From contig NZ_JACGWX010000002.1 in the NCBI RefSeq assembly GCF_014137945.1, positions 1-64,000 on the forward strand: a DNA stretch of 64,000 nt, in the 5' to 3' direction. Every line of letters starts with the position of its first letter. Positions within the stretch are counted from its first letter, which is position 1. Source of the stretch: Microcella alkalica (GTDB lineage Bacteria; Actinomycetota; Actinomycetes; Actinomycetales; Microbacteriaceae). Below the pieces are notes generated by a model. It did not search any database. It had not been told where the DNA came from and saw only the letters and a program-made list of their open reading frames with translations. Shown one piece after another: positions 1 to 8,995 of this stretch. The translations under genes and the position numbers were made by a program.

Positions 1-168
1 GTCACCGGGCTCGTGATCACGAAGCTCGACGGCTCCGCCAAGGGCGGCTTCGTCCTCGCCGTCCAGGAGCGCACGGGCATCCCCATCAAGCTCATCGGCC
101 AGGGCGAGGGCATCGGCGATCTCACGGGCTTCACGCCGCACGTGTTCGCGGCGTCGCTCGTCCCGTAG
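1..168 (+). CDS. ftsY: FtsY, signal recognition particle receptor (3' end only)
   Basis: This is the last 55 codons of a gene that begins before the window. The frame reads TKLDGSAKGG near its start, the G4/closing-loop motif of SRP-type GTPases, then IGQGEGIGDLTGF, which is typical of the FtsY C-terminus. FtsY is the membrane-associated receptor that docks the Ffh-ribosome complex at the translocon. Its partner Ffh is encoded 590 bp downstream, which supports the call. The KLDGSAKGG form separates it from Ffh, which has KLDGDARGG. Only the end of the G domain is visible, so nothing can be said about the N or A domains. Confidence 0.9.
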   Translation, partial: VTGLVITKLDGSAKGGFVLAVQERTGIPIKLIGQGEGIGDLTGFTPHVFAASLVP

Positions 169-185
169 CCGTCGCGTCGGGGCGC

Positions 186-698
186 TCAGTCCTCGATCGC
201 GGCGTGCTCGCGCGAGAGCATCAGGTACGCCTCGGCATTGCGGCGGATGCCCGCGACCTCGTCGTCCGTGAGCGCGCGCCGCACCTTCGCCGGCACGCCG
301 GCCACGAGCGACCGGGGCGGCACGACGGTGTCCTCGAGCACGACCGCGCCGGCGGCGACGAGAGACTCGCTGCCGATCACCGCGCGGTTGAGCACCGTCG
401 CGCTCATGCCGATGAGGCAGTCGTCCTCGATCGTGCAGCCGTGCAGGACGGCGCCGTGGCCCACGCTCACCCGCCGGCCGACGATCGTGGGCGTTCCGGG
501 ATCGCAGTGGACGGTCACCGAGTCCTGCAGATTCGAGTCCTCGCCGAGCACGATCGCGGCGCGGTCGCCGCGCAGCACGGCGCCGTAAAAGACGCTCGCC
601 CCGGCGTTAACCGAGACATCGCCGATGAGCACGGCCGTCGGGGCGATCCACGCCCGATCATCGACCGCGGGCTCCTTGCCGAAAATGCGTCGTCGCAT
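186..698 (-). CDS. gamma-carbonic anhydrase-like left-handed beta-helix protein
   Basis: The protein has 170 aa and shows hexapeptide-repeat (left-handed beta-helix) sequence almost throughout, with the [LIV]-G-x4 rhythm. Three histidines at about residues 64, 81 and 86 (contexts VTVHCD, VGHGAVLHGC) match the zinc or iron ligands of the gamma-class carbonic anhydrase / PaaY / YrdA family. Family members form trimers in the cytoplasm. Many have weak or no CO2 hydratase activity, and PaaY is a thioesterase, so the reaction is not certain. It lies alone on the reverse strand between ftsY and ffh. The ATG start has an SD-like GAGGAGA 5 nt upstream. Confidence 0.85.
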   Translation of the reverse strand: MRRRIFGKEPAVDDRAWIAPTAVLIGDVSVNAGASVFYGAVLRGDRAAIVLGEDSNLQDSVTVHCDPGTPTIVGRRVSVGHGAVLHGCTIEDDCLIGMSATVLNRAVIGSESLVAAGAVVLEDTVVPPRSLVAGVPAKVRRALTDDEVAGIRRNAEAYLMLSREHAAIED

Positions 699-742
699 CC
701 CGTCTCCTCGCTCTCGGCTCCAGTCAACCAGACCGCCTCTTC

Positions 743-748
743 TAGAAT
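743..748 (+). promoter_or_regulatory. -10 box of ffh
   Basis: TAGAAT lies 9 nt before the ffh ATG, so transcription would begin about 3 nt before the start codon, giving an almost leaderless mRNA. No convincing -35 hexamer is visible. Confidence 0.5.
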
Positions 749-757
749 GGGCGGATC

Positions 758-2353
758 ATGGCGACCTTCGGCACCCTCTCCGACCGGCTGACTCAGACCT
801 TCAGCGCCCTCCGCACCAAGGGCAAGCTCAGCCCCGCCGACGTCGACAAGACGGTGCGCGAGATCCGCCGCGCGCTGCTCGACGCCGACGTCGCGCTGCC
901 CGTCGTGAAGGACTTCACGAGCACGGTGCGCGAGCGCGCCCTCGGCGACGAGGTGAACAAGGCGCTCAACCCCGCGCAGCAGGTCGTGCAGATCGTCAAC
1001 GAGGAGCTCGTGGCCATCCTCGGCGGCGAGCAGCGCAGGCTGGAGTTCGCGAAGAACCCGCCGACGGTCATCATGCTCGCCGGTCTTCAGGGTGCGGGGA
1101 AGACGACCCTCGCGGGCAAGCTCGCGAAGTGGCTCAAGGCTCAGGGGCACACGCCCCTTCTCGTCGCCGCCGACCTCCAGCGGCCGAACGCCGTCACGCA
1201 GCTGCAGGTGGTCGGCGAGCAGGCGGGCGCCGCCGTCTTCGCGCCGGAGCCCGGCAACGGCATCGGCGACCCGGTGCGCGTCGCGAAGGACGCGGTGCAG
1301 TTCGCCCGCACGCGCCTGCACGACGTCGTGATCGTCGACACGGCCGGCCGTCTCGGCGTCGACGCCGAGCTCATGAAGCAGGCCTCGAACATCCGCAAGG
1401 CCGTCGACCCCGACGAGGTGCTCTTCGTCATCGACGCGATGATCGGCCAGGACGCGGTCGCGACCGCGCAGGCCTTCCAGGAGGGCGTCGACTTCACCGG
1501 CGTCGTCCTGTCGAAGCTGGATGGCGACGCGCGCGGCGGCGCCGCGCTCTCCGTCGCCTCGGTGACCGGCCGCCCCATCATGTTCGCCTCCACGGGCGAG
1601 GGGCTCGACGACTTCGAGCCGTTCCACCCCGACCGCATGGCGAGCCGCATCCTCGACCTCGGCGACATCCTCAGCCTCATCGAGCAGGCGCAGAAGGCCT
1701 TCGACCAGGACGAGGCGCAGAAGGTCGCGGAGAAGTTCGCAACCGACACCTTCACCCTCGAGGATTTCCTCGCCCAGATGCAGCAGCTCAAGAAGATGGG
1801 CTCGATCAAGGGCATGCTCGGCATGCTCCCCGGCGCCCGCGGGATGCGCGAGCAGCTCGACAACTTCGACGAGAGCGAGATCACCCGCACCGAGGCGATC
1901 ATCCAGTCGATGACGCCCGCCGAGCGCCGCATGCCGAAGCTCCTCAACGGCTCGCGCCGCCTGCGCATCGCCCGCGGTTCCGGGACGACGGTGACCGAGG
2001 TCAACGCGCTCGTCAACCGGTTCGAGCAGGCTGCGAAGATGATGAAGACCGTCGCCAAGGGCGGCGTGCCGAACGTTCCCGGCATGGGGCCCATCCCCGG
2101 CATGGGCGGGGGCGGCGGCGCCGCGTCCGCGCGCAAGGCCGCGGCGAAGAAGAAGGGCAAGGGCGGCTCGAAATCGGGCAACCCCGCCAAGCGGGCTGCC
2201 GAGCAGGCGGCGCGCGCCGAGGGCGTGCGGCCCGGCGGTGCCGCGGGCGGATCGGGCTTCGGGCTCGGCGGTCTCGGCGGAGCGGGCGCAGCGGGCGGCA
2301 CCGAGCCGACGCCCGAGGAGCTCGCCGCGCTGCAGAAGTTCCTCGGCCGCTAG
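758..2353 (+). CDS. ffh: Ffh, signal recognition particle protein (SRP54)
   Basis: The 531-aa protein carries an N-terminal helical bundle (about 1-90), a GTPase domain with P-loop GLQGAGKTT (109-117), DTAGR (194-198) and SKLDGDARGG (from 251), then a methionine-rich M domain (about 325-450) that binds 4.5S RNA and signal peptides. It forms the cytoplasmic SRP that delivers nascent membrane proteins to FtsY. The C-terminal tail (about 455-531) is low-complexity Gly/Ala/Lys, longer than in E. coli (453 aa) but usual in actinobacteria. ftsY lies just upstream. The ATG follows a near-leaderless -10 box. Confidence 0.97.
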   Translation: MATFGTLSDRLTQTFSALRTKGKLSPADVDKTVREIRRALLDADVALPVVKDFTSTVRERALGDEVNKALNPAQQVVQIVNEELVAILGGEQRRLEFAKNPPTVIMLAGLQGAGKTTLAGKLAKWLKAQGHTPLLVAADLQRPNAVTQLQVVGEQAGAAVFAPEPGNGIGDPVRVAKDAVQFARTRLHDVVIVDTAGRLGVDAELMKQASNIRKAVDPDEVLFVIDAMIGQDAVATAQAFQEGVDFTGVVLSKLDGDARGGAALSVASVTGRPIMFASTGEGLDDFEPFHPDRMASRILDLGDILSLIEQAQKAFDQDEAQKVAEKFATDTFTLEDFLAQMQQLKKMGSIKGMLGMLPGARGMREQLDNFDESEITRTEAIIQSMTPAERRMPKLLNGSRRLRIARGSGTTVTEVNALVNRFEQAAKMMKTVAKGGVPNVPGMGPIPGMGGGGGAASARKAAAKKKGKGGSKSGNPAKRAAEQAARAEGVRPGGAAGGSGFGLGGLGGAGAAGGTEPTPEELAALQKFLGR

Positions 2354-2356
2354 CGC

Positions 2357-2381
2357 GCCCGACCCGGCGCATCGGTCGGGC
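2357..2381 (+). terminator. hairpin after ffh
   Basis: GCCCGACC and GGTCGGGC form a perfect 8-bp stem with a 9-nt loop starting 3 nt after the ffh stop. There is no U tract, so it may be an intrinsic terminator of the GC-rich type or simply an mRNA 3' end stabiliser. Confidence 0.45.
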
Positions 2382-2390
2382 ACCGCGTCG

Positions 2391-2396
2391 TAGGGT
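2391..2396 (+). promoter_or_regulatory. -10 box of the amidase gene (leaderless layout)
   Basis: TAGGGT is followed by exactly 6 nt and then ATG at 2403. This spacing places the transcription start on the A of ATG and favours ATG 2403 over the in-frame GTG at 2397. Confidence 0.5.
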
Positions 2397-2402
2397 GTGG
2401 CC

Positions 2403-3797
2403 ATGAGCCTCCCCGCCGCCGCCGCGGAGACCGCCGTCGCGACCGCCGCCGCCGTGCGCGCCGGCCGGACGACCGCGGTCGTCGAGACCCGCGTCGCCCT
2501 CGACCGCATCGCGGCCCTCGACCCGCCGCTCGGCGCCTTCCAGCTCGTGCGCGGCGAGCGCGCCCTCGCCGAGGCTGCGGCGGTGGATTCCCGTATCGCC
2601 GCGGGCGAGGACCTCCCGCTCGCGGGCGTGCCCATCGCGATCAAGGACAACATCCCCGTCGCGGGCGAGCCTATGCGCGAGGGCAGCGCGGCGACGAGCA
2701 CGACCCCGAGTCCCGCCGACCACGAGGTCGTGGCGCGGGTTCGCGCGGCGGGCGCGGTCCCCATCGGCCTCACGCGCGTGCCCGAGCTGTGCGTCTTCGG
2801 CACGACCGACTCCTCCTACGGCACGACCCGCAGCCCGTGGAATCCCGACCGCACCGCGGGCGGGTCCTCCGGCGGGTCTGCGGCCGCCGTCGCGAGCGGG
2901 ATGGTCGCGATCGCGCACGCCGCCGACGGTATGGGATCGATCCGCATCCCCGCCGCGAACTGCGGCATCGTGGGTCTCAAGCCCGGCGCGGGGCTCGTCC
3001 CCGCCGACATGGGCGCCCACAGCTGGTTCGGGATGAGCGAGAACGGCCCCCTCTCCACGACGGTGGCGGATGCTGCTCTCCTGCTCGCGGTCATGGCGGG
3101 CCGCCCCGCCCTCGCCGACGTCGCGCCGGCCGGCCGTCGCCTGCGCATCGGGCTCGCGCCGGGCATCCCCACCCCCCTCGCGCGACTCGATCCGCGCTGG
3201 GAGGCGGCGGCGCGGCGGACGGCCGCGACGCTCGCGGATGCCGGCCACGAGATCGTCGAGCTCGCCCTCCCGTACCCGGCCGACCCGCTGCCGGTGCTCG
3301 CACGATGGTTCGCGGGAGCCGCCGCGGACGCCAACCACCTCGGTCTCGACGACCGCCTGCTCGAGCCGCGGGTGCGCGCGCACGTCCGCGCCGGGCGCGC
3401 GCTCTCCCGGCTCGGGGCGCTGCGGCCCGGCCCGGTCGACCGGCTGCGTGCCCGCATCGACGCCGCGACCGCCCGCGTCGACGTCCTCCTGACCCCGGCG
3501 CTCGCGCAGCCCGGGCCGGAGGCCGACGGCTGGCACCGTCGCGGCTGGATCGCGAACCTGCGCTCCAACATCTCCTACGCGCCCTACGCCGCCCTCTGGA
3601 ACCTGCTCGGCTGGCCCGCCGCGGTCGTGCCCGCTGGCTGGCACGATGCCGCCGCGGTGCCGCTCGCCGTGCAGCTCGTCGCCAGGCCGGCCGCCGACGG
3701 CGCGGGAGAGGCGCTCCTGCTCGCGATCGCCGCCCAGCTCGAGCTCCTCGCCCCGTGGGAGCGCACGGCCCCGGGGACGGCGACGACCCTAGTCTGA
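2403..3797 (+). CDS. amidase signature family hydrolase
   Basis: A 464-aa amidase-signature enzyme. The Ser-cisSer-Lys triad is visible: Lys in VPIAIKDN (about residue 80), cis-Ser in the glycine/serine-rich [10 protein letters not shown], and the nucleophile in [14 protein letters not shown]. Such enzymes hydrolyse amide bonds of diverse small molecules; GatA is a relative, but there are no gatB/gatC neighbours here, so a free-standing catabolic amidase is more likely. The substrate cannot be inferred. A start at GTG 2397 is possible, but the -10 spacing favours ATG 2403. It is followed after 4 nt by the LLM oxidoreductase gene, whose own -10 box overlaps the last codons of this gene. Confidence 0.88.
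   Translation: MSLPAAAAETAVATAAAVRAGRTTAVVETRVALDRIAALDPPLGAFQLVRGERALAEAAAVDSRIAAGEDLPLAGVPIAIKDNIPVAGEPMREGSAATSTTPSPADHEVVARVRAAGAVPIGLTRVPELCVFGTTDSSYGTTRSPWNPDRTAGGSSGGSAAAVASGMVAIAHAADGMGSIRIPAANCGIVGLKPGAGLVPADMGAHSWFGMSENGPLSTTVADAALLLAVMAGRPALADVAPAGRRLRIGLAPGIPTPLARLDPRWEAAARRTAATLADAGHEIVELALPYPADPLPVLARWFAGAAADANHLGLDDRLLEPRVRAHVRAGRALSRLGALRPGPVDRLRARIDAATARVDVLLTPALAQPGPEADGWHRRGWIANLRSNISYAPYAALWNLLGWPAAVVPAGWHDAAAVPLAVQLVARPAADGAGEALLLAIAAQLELLAPWERTAPGTATTLV
3790..3795 (+). promoter_or_regulatory. -10 box of the LLM oxidoreductase gene (leaderless layout)
   Basis: TAGTCT is followed by 6 nt and then ATG 3802. The box lies inside the final codons of the amidase gene, so the downstream gene may have its own leaderless promoter despite the 4-nt gap. 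Confidence 0.45.
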
Positions 3798-3801
3798 GAA
3801 C

Positions 3802-4593
3802 ATGACCATGCGACCCATCCGCATCGGGGTTCAGCTGCAGCCCCAGCACGCTCCGTACGAGCTCATCCGCGATCGCGTCACAGAGCTCGAGGAGCTCGGC
3901 GCCGACATCGTCTTCAACTGGGACCACTTCTACCCGCTGTACGGAGAGCCCGACGGCCTCCACTTCGAGTCATGGACGATGCTCGCGGCGATCGCCGAGC
4001 AGACGAGCCGCATCGAGCTCGGCGCGCTCGTCAACTGCAACTCGTACCGCAACCCCAACCTGCAGGCCGACATGGCCCGCACGATCGACCGCATCAGCGC
4101 GAAGGGAACCGGAACCGGGCGCTTCATCTTCGGAACGGGCTCCGGCTGGTTCCAGCGCGACTACGCCGAGTACGGCTACGAGTTCGGCACCGTCGGCTCA
4201 CGGCTCAACGACCTTGCGCGGGAGCTGCCGATCATCCGCGACCGCTGGACGAAGCTCAATCCGCCGCCCACGCGCGATATCCCCGTCCTGATCGGCGGAG
4301 GGGGAGAGAAGAAGACCCTCCGCCTGGTCGCCGAGCACGCGAGCATCTGGCACAGCTTCAGCGATGCCGAGACCCTCGAGCGCAAGCTCGGAATCCTCGC
4401 CGGTCACTGCTCCGACGTCGGCCGCGACACCGGCACGATCGAGATCTCGGTCGAGCTCGGGCGCAAGTCGGCGGGGGAGGCCGACGAGCTGCGGGCCCTG
4501 GGTGCGAGCCTGTTCACGATCGGACTCACCGGCCCGGAGTACGACCTCGCCCCGGTGCGGGAATGGCTCGCCTGGCGCGACGGCTCGCGCTGA
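3802..4593 (+). CDS. LLM-class F420-dependent oxidoreductase
   Basis: A 263-aa luciferase-like (TIM-barrel) flavin-type oxidoreductase. It starts RPIRIGVQLQPQHAPYE and contains NWDHFYPLYG, LGALVNCNSYRNP and LIGGGGEKKTLRLVAEHA, the pattern of bacterial F420-dependent LLM enzymes. It would use reduced or oxidised F420, and the F420 genes cofC and fbiC occur at 41.7-45.1 kb of this window. An FMN-using relative cannot be excluded. The protein is shorter than most LLM enzymes (about 300-350 aa), but both ends look intact. The substrate is unknown. Confidence 0.85.
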   Translation: MTMRPIRIGVQLQPQHAPYELIRDRVTELEELGADIVFNWDHFYPLYGEPDGLHFESWTMLAAIAEQTSRIELGALVNCNSYRNPNLQADMARTIDRISAKGTGTGRFIFGTGSGWFQRDYAEYGYEFGTVGSRLNDLARELPIIRDRWTKLNPPPTRDIPVLIGGGGEKKTLRLVAEHASIWHSFSDAETLERKLGILAGHCSDVGRDTGTIEISVELGRKSAGEADELRALGASLFTIGLTGPEYDLAPVREWLAWRDGSR

Positions 4594-4632
4594 GCATCCG
4601 CCGCACGCCGACACCTGATCCAGGCCGGATGC
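4594..4632 (+). terminator. weak hairpin after the LLM oxidoreductase gene
   Basis: GCATCCG (4594-4600) and CGGATGC (4626-4632) form a 7-bp stem with a 25-nt loop directly after the stop codon. No T-run follows. The remaining 160 nt to rpsP probably hold the rpsP promoter and leader; an AAGAAT/TAGGCG stretch near 4665 is the best -10 candidate. Confidence 0.3.
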
Positions 4633-4792
4633 GGACGGTAGGCGACGGCTCGCGGAATCTGCAAGAATAGGCGGTCGAGTGCCCGCGCGCCCGACCCTCT
4701 AATCAGGCCAGCGAGCAACCCTTACGAGCTTTCGCGCCGAGTGTGCCCCACGCAACCGGCGACGACTCACCCCGTTCACACTCTGGAGAATC

Positions 4793-5278
4793 GTGGCTGT
4801 CAAGATCCGTCTCAAGCGCATGGGCAAGATCCGTGCGCCCTACTACCGCATCGTCGTCGCCGACTCGCGCACCAAGCGCGATGGTCGCGTGATCGAGGAG
4901 ATCGGCAAGTACCACCCCACCGAGGAGCCCTCGGTCATCGAGGTCGACTCGGCTCGCGCGCAGTACTGGCTCAGCGTCGGCGCGCAGCCGACCGAGCAGG
5001 TCGCCGTTCTGCTCAAGCTCACCGGCGACTGGGGCACCTTCAAGGGCGAGAAGGGTGCCAAGAGCACCGTTCGCGTCGCCGAGCCGAAGGAGGCGTTCCA
5101 GTTCGACGCCGCCAAGAAGCCCGTCCTGAAGCCCAAGGCCGAGAAGAAGGCCGAGGAGGCGCCCGCCGCCGAGGCCCCCGCCGAGAGCGAGTCGGCCGAG
5201 GCCGAGGTCGTCGAGGCTCCCGAGGCCGCTGAGGCGGAGGCCCCCGCGGCCGACGCCGCCGAGGCCGATAAGGCCTAA
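4793..5278 (+). CDS. rpsP: 30S ribosomal protein S16
   Basis: A 161-aa S16 with the canonical start [20 protein letters not shown]. The conserved ribosomal domain occupies about residues 1-85. The rest is an acidic Ala/Glu/Pro-rich tail ([14 protein letters not shown] and similar), a common actinobacterial extension. The GTG start follows CTGGAGAATC. It is the first gene of rpsP-khpA-rimM-trmD, the conserved ribosome-maturation operon, with gaps of 6-9 nt between genes. Confidence 0.97.
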   Translation: MAVKIRLKRMGKIRAPYYRIVVADSRTKRDGRVIEEIGKYHPTEEPSVIEVDSARAQYWLSVGAQPTEQVAVLLKLTGDWGTFKGEKGAKSTVRVAEPKEAFQFDAAKKPVLKPKAEKKAEEAPAAEAPAESESAEAEVVEAPEAAEAEAPAADAAEADKA

Positions 5279-5284
5279 TGCATC

Positions 5285-5521
5285 GTGCTCGCTGACACGC
5301 TGGAACATCTGGTCAAGGGGATCGTCGATCACCCTGACGATGTCGCTGTCGTCGCGCAGAGCACGGGTCGCGGCGAGGTCCTCGAGGTGCGCGTGCACCC
5401 CGAGGACCTCGGCCGCGTCATCGGCCGCGGCGGACGCACCGCCAAGGCCCTGCGCACCGTGATCTCGTCGCTCGCCGACGGTCGCCGGGTGCGCGTCGAC
5501 GTCGTCGACACCGACGCCTAG
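5285..5521 (+). CDS. khpA: KH-domain RNA-binding protein KhpA
   Basis: A 78-aa single KH domain with the GxxG loop in VIGRGGRTAKALR. It starts MLADTLEHLVKGIVDHPDDV, the usual KhpA/YlqC N-terminus. KhpA partners with KhpB (Jag) and binds many RNAs; in other Gram-positives it affects division and cell length. The position between rpsP and rimM is conserved. The GTG start lies 6 nt after the rpsP stop, so translation is probably coupled. Confidence 0.93.
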   Translation: MLADTLEHLVKGIVDHPDDVAVVAQSTGRGEVLEVRVHPEDLGRVIGRGGRTAKALRTVISSLADGRRVRVDVVDTDA

Positions 5522-5527
5522 GCGATC

Positions 5528-6142
5528 GTGGCCGAGGTGAAGATCCCGCGCCCCGACGCGTCGACCCAGCAGCTCCGGGTCGGCCGCCTCGTCAAGGCGC
5601 ACGGGCTCAAGGGCGCGCTCAAGCTCGAGCTCTACACCGACGATCCCGACCGGCGCTTCACGCCGGGGGCCGTCTTCACGCTCCAGGTGCCGACGAGCTC
5701 GCCGTGGCACGGCGCGACCCTCACGCTCGCGGAGCTGCGCTGGTACAACGGCCAGCCCGTCGGCTTCTTCGAGGGCGTCGCCGATCGCACGGCCGCCGAG
5801 TCGCTCGTCAAAGCGATCCTCTGGATCGACCAGGACGCCGAGGAGGAGCCGGAGGAGGACGCCTGGTACGACTTCCAGCTCGTCGGCCTCCGCGCGCAGC
5901 GGGACGGCGAGGAGGTGGGCCGCATCGTTCGCGTCGAGCACTTCCCCGCGCAGGATCTCCTCGTGATCGACACGGGCGAGCGCGAGGTGCTCGTGCCGTT
6001 CGTCTCCGCGATCGTTCCCGCCGTCGACATCGCCGCGGGCGTGGTCACCATCACGCCGCCGCCCGGGCTCCTGGAGGAGCTCTCTGAGGAGCCGACTACG
6101 GAGGCCGAGCCGGCCCCCGACATCGAAGAGCGCGAGCTCTAG
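5528..6142 (+). CDS. rimM: 16S rRNA maturation factor RimM
   Basis: A 204-aa protein with the N-terminal RimM domain (RVGRLVKAHGLKGALKLELYTDDPDRRF) and a C-terminal PRC-barrel (WYDFQLVGL ... VLVPFVSAIVPAVD). It assists assembly of the 30S head around protein S19. The tail is acidic (SEEPTTEAEPAPDIEE). The start is GTG 6 nt after khpA. It stands in the conserved operon before trmD. Confidence 0.96.
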   Translation: MAEVKIPRPDASTQQLRVGRLVKAHGLKGALKLELYTDDPDRRFTPGAVFTLQVPTSSPWHGATLTLAELRWYNGQPVGFFEGVADRTAAESLVKAILWIDQDAEEEPEEDAWYDFQLVGLRAQRDGEEVGRIVRVEHFPAQDLLVIDTGEREVLVPFVSAIVPAVDIAAGVVTITPPPGLLEELSEEPTTEAEPAPDIEEREL

Positions 6143-6151
6143 GCTCGAGCC

Positions 6152-6835
6152 GTGCGCGTCGACATCGTCACGATCTTCCCCGAGTTCTTCGGGGTGCTCG
6201 ACGTGTCGCTGCTCGGGAAGGCCCGCCAGAGCGGGCTTATCGACGTCAATGTGCACGACCTGCGCGACGCGGCCCACGATCGCCACCGCACGGTCGACGA
6301 CACTCCGTACGGCGGAGGCGCCGGCATGGTCATGAAACCCGAGCCCTGGGGTGAGATGCTCGACGGGATCGTGACGGAGACGACGACGCTCATCGTGCCG
6401 AGCCCGGCCGGGCATCCCTTCACGCAGGCGACGGCGCGCGAGCTCGCCGGGCGCGAGCATCTCGTGTTCGCCTGCGGACGCTACGAGGGCATCGACCAGC
6501 GCGTGATCGAGCATTACGCTGACCGCATCGAGGTTCGCGAGGTGAGCCTCGGGGATTACGTGCTCAATGGCGGGGAGGTGGCGGCGATGGCGATCATCGA
6601 GGCTGTGGGCCGACTCGTGCCCGGCGTCATCGGCAACCCGGCGAGTCTCGACGAGGAGAGCCACGAGGCCGGCCTCCTGGAGTACCCCAGCTACACCAAG
6701 CCCGCGGTCTGGCGCGACCGGGCCGTGCCCGCCGTGCTGCTGAGCGGCCATCACGGCGCGGTCGACGCTTGGAGGCGCGAGCAGCGGCTCGAGCGCACGC
6801 GTCGGGTCCGACCCGATCTGATCGGCGGCGAGTGA
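6152..6835 (+). CDS. trmD: tRNA (guanine-37-N1)-methyltransferase TrmD
   Basis: A 227-aa SPOUT-class methyltransferase. Its start [13 protein letters not shown] is diagnostic. [13 protein letters not shown] and the knot segment [19 protein letters not shown] form the SAM-binding trefoil knot. It methylates G37 of tRNAs reading CNN/GGN codons and so prevents frameshifting. Last classical member of the rpsP operon. In most genomes rplS follows, but here a small membrane gene and a reverse map-tetR pair intervene. Confidence 0.96.
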   Translation: MRVDIVTIFPEFFGVLDVSLLGKARQSGLIDVNVHDLRDAAHDRHRTVDDTPYGGGAGMVMKPEPWGEMLDGIVTETTTLIVPSPAGHPFTQATARELAGREHLVFACGRYEGIDQRVIEHYADRIEVREVSLGDYVLNGGEVAAMAIIEAVGRLVPGVIGNPASLDEESHEAGLLEYPSYTKPAVWRDRAVPAVLLSGHHGAVDAWRREQRLERTRRVRPDLIGGE

Positions 6836-6837
6836 TC

Positions 6838-7326
6838 ATGGGCGAGCGGATGTGGATGCTCGCGCAACCCCTCATCGCGGCGCTCGCGATCGCAGGCTCC
6901 GTCGCGGCGGCCGTCTTCCAGGCCGCCGACCGGACGGATCTCATCCCCTCCGTGCAGGCCCTCATCACCGCGTCGTTCGTCTACCCGGGGCTCGCGCTGT
7001 CGATGATCGTCAACCACTCGATCGTGATGGCCCGCCGCCCACGACGCCTCACGACCGTCGAGAAGATCCTGGTCGTCGGTCAGCTGCTGATCGCCGGCCT
7101 GCTCGCCGTCACTTCGCTCGAGCCGGGGGCCCTCCTGCTGGGGTTCCTGCTCTGGCCGCTCCTCATCGCCGCCGCCGTCACGGCATGCTGGACGATGACG
7201 GGCACCACGGTGCGCAGCCGTAGAGCCCAGCGGATGCGGCGCGAGCTCGACGACGACGAGGCTCGTCGCGATCTGGACGATCACCCCGGCACCGGGGAGA
7301 TCGTCGGCGTCGGACCGCGGACCTGA
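6838..7326 (+). CDS. small multi-pass membrane protein, unknown function
   Basis: A 162-aa protein starting at ATG 6838, 2 nt after the trmD stop; longer in-frame starts would run into trmD. Hydrophobic segments near residues 6-24, 38-58, 74-92 and 97-115 suggest four membrane helices, followed by a charged cytoplasmic tail rich in Arg, Asp and Glu (RAQRMRRELDDDEARRDLDD). I recognise no family motif. The tight spacing suggests co-transcription with trmD. It converges on the reverse map gene, with 4 nt between the two stops. Confidence 0.7.
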   Translation: MGERMWMLAQPLIAALAIAGSVAAAVFQAADRTDLIPSVQALITASFVYPGLALSMIVNHSIVMARRPRRLTTVEKILVVGQLLIAGLLAVTSLEPGALLLGFLLWPLLIAAAVTACWTMTGTTVRSRRAQRMRRELDDDEARRDLDDHPGTGEIVGVGPRT

Positions 7327-7330
7327 CCGC

Positions 7331-8098
7331 TCAGCCGCGCGCGGTGAGGACGAGCGGCCCGTCGGCCGTGATCGCGACCGTGTGCTCGGCGTGCGCGGCG
7401 CGTGCGCCGGTACGGCTCTTCAGAGTCCAGCCGTCGGTGTCGGTGTAGATCTCGTCGGTGTCGTGGATGAACCACGGCTCGATCGCGATCACGAGACCGG
7501 CCTTGAGCTTGAGCCCTCGGCCGGCACGGCCATCGTTCGGCACATGCGGGTCGCCGTGCATCGTGCGACCGACGCCGTGACCGCCGAAGTCGAGGTTGAC
7601 CAGCAGGCCGGCATCGTGCGCGACGTCGCCGATCGCGGCGGACACGTCGCCCATGCGATTGCCCGCTCGAGCGGCGGCGATGCCCGCCGCGAGCGCGCGC
7701 TCCGTCGTGGCGATGAGCCGGGCATCCTCATCGCGGGGCGTGCCCACGATCACGGTCGTCGCGGAGTCGCACACCCAGCCGTCGACGGAGGCCGCGAAGT
7801 CGACGGAGAGGACGTCGCCATCGCGGAGGACGTAGTCGAAGGGAAGCCCGTGGAGGGCGGCGTCGTTGACGGAGGTGCAGATGACCTTGCCGAACGGCGA
7901 GCCACCGAACGAGGGGTGGTAGTCGATGTAGCAGCTCTCGGCACCCTCGGCGCGGATCATCTCGTGCGCGAGCGCATCGAGCTCGAGCAGGTTGACGCCG
8001 ACCGCGGCGGCGCGGCTCGTCGCCTCGATCACGCTCGCGACGAAGCGCCCCGCTGGCCGCATCTTCTCGATCTCGGCGGGGGTTCTCAGTTCGATCAT
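7331..8098 (-). CDS. map: type I methionine aminopeptidase
   Basis: A 255-aa MetAP. It removes the N-terminal Met from nascent proteins. All five metal ligands are present: Asp100 (LSVDFAASVDG), Asp111 (CDSATT), His174 (GHGVGRTMH), Glu207 (AIEPWF) and Glu238 (AEHTV). The start is ATG 8098, which begins 4 nt before the upstream tetR stop (ATGA overlap), so the two reverse-strand genes are translationally coupled. The longer open frame upstream is the out-of-frame tetR region. Actinobacteria usually carry two map genes, and this may be the second copy. Confidence 0.93.
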   Translation of the reverse strand: MIELRTPAEIEKMRPAGRFVASVIEATSRAAAVGVNLLELDALAHEMIRAEGAESCYIDYHPSFGGSPFGKVICTSVNDAALHGLPFDYVLRDGDVLSVDFAASVDGWVCDSATTVIVGTPRDEDARLIATTERALAAGIAAARAGNRMGDVSAAIGDVAHDAGLLVNLDFGGHGVGRTMHGDPHVPNDGRAGRGLKLKAGLVIAIEPWFIHDTDEIYTDTDGWTLKSRTGARAAHAEHTVAITADGPLVLTARG

Positions 8099-8781
8099 CG
8101 GGTCCTCGGGTGAGGCTGCTCGGCGGGCAGCGGGATGTTCGTCGTCAGGTAGTCGGTGCAGAGCCGCCGCGTCGCCTCTATGAAGCGCTCGTCGCCGGAC
8201 TTGTCGAGCTGGAAGGCCCGGCCCAGGAGCCCGCTCGCCATCTCGATCGCGACCTCGACGTGGAAGACGACATCCTCGCCGGGCTCGAAGTCGTACGTGT
8301 CGCCGATCTGCCTGGTGAACTCGCGGGCGAGGATCGAGTTGTTGCTGAGCTCCGGGTTCAGGAAGCGCTGGTCGATCACATCGCCGAACCGCAGTGCGCG
8401 GAACCCCGGCTCGTCGCGATTCATCTCGATGAAGATGTCGAGCGTGCGGTCGAACGAGCTCCACGGGCCGGGAGGCGAGGAGGCCACGTTCTCCTGGACG
8501 CGCTCGACGTAGCGCTCCATGTTGCGAACGGCGAGGGCGCGCAGCAGCGTCTGGATGTTGGGGAAGTAGCGGTAGACGACTCCCACAGAGCTCTTCGACT
8601 TCTTGGCCACGGCGCTCGTCGTGACTCCGTCGATGCCGCCCTCGTCGATCAGCTCGGCGGCCGCATCGAGGAGAGCCTCGATGCGCTCGGCGCTGCGCCG
8701 CTGGATGGGCTCCGTGCGCATGACGACCTTGTCAGTCGCGAGAGTCGGTTCCTGCGTCGTTTCGTCGATCATCGACGACAT
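8095..8781 (-). CDS. TetR family transcriptional regulator
   Basis: About 228 aa, with a typical TetR helix-turn-helix near residues 25-75 ([17 protein letters not shown] ... [19 protein letters not shown]) and a ligand-binding C-terminal half. The start is ATG 8781 or ATG 8772. A strong SD, GAGGGGGAG, precedes the first directly and lies 9 nt from the second. Its gene overlaps map by 4 nt, so it may control map or itself, an unusual pairing. No inverted repeat stands out in the 214 bp between it and rplS. Confidence 0.88.
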   Translation of the reverse strand: MSSMIDETTQEPTLATDKVVMRTEPIQRRSAERIEALLDAAAELIDEGGIDGVTTSAVAKKSKSSVGVVYRYFPNIQTLLRALAVRNMERYVERVQENVASSPPGPWSSFDRTLDIFIEMNRDEPGFRALRFGDVIDQRFLNPELSNNSILAREFTRQIGDTYDFEPGEDVVFHVEVAIEMASGLLGRAFQLDKSGDERFIEATRRLCTDYLTTNIPLPAEQPHPRTR

Positions 8782-8995
8782 CTCCCCCTCAGAAGCGGTC
8801 GCGGCGGGTCGCGGCGGGTCGCGGCGCATGCGGATCTCGCGGATTGGCCGGACGGCGCCCAGTATGGCATCATTTCACTTTGTGCCTCGGCACGGTTCTG
8901 CCACAGGGGAGCCGTCGACTCTCGAGGCGAGAACCACTCTTCGAAACCCCTTCCTACCGCGATCGACCTGTGGCGGTGGCAGAGAGCGAACAGCC

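Noticed and set aside
515-2803. 762-aa reverse-strand open frame over ffh
   Set aside because: It is the antisense shadow of ffh and the gamma-carbonic anhydrase gene: Ala/Arg/Glu-rich, no domain motif, and fully covered by a strong family match on the other strand.
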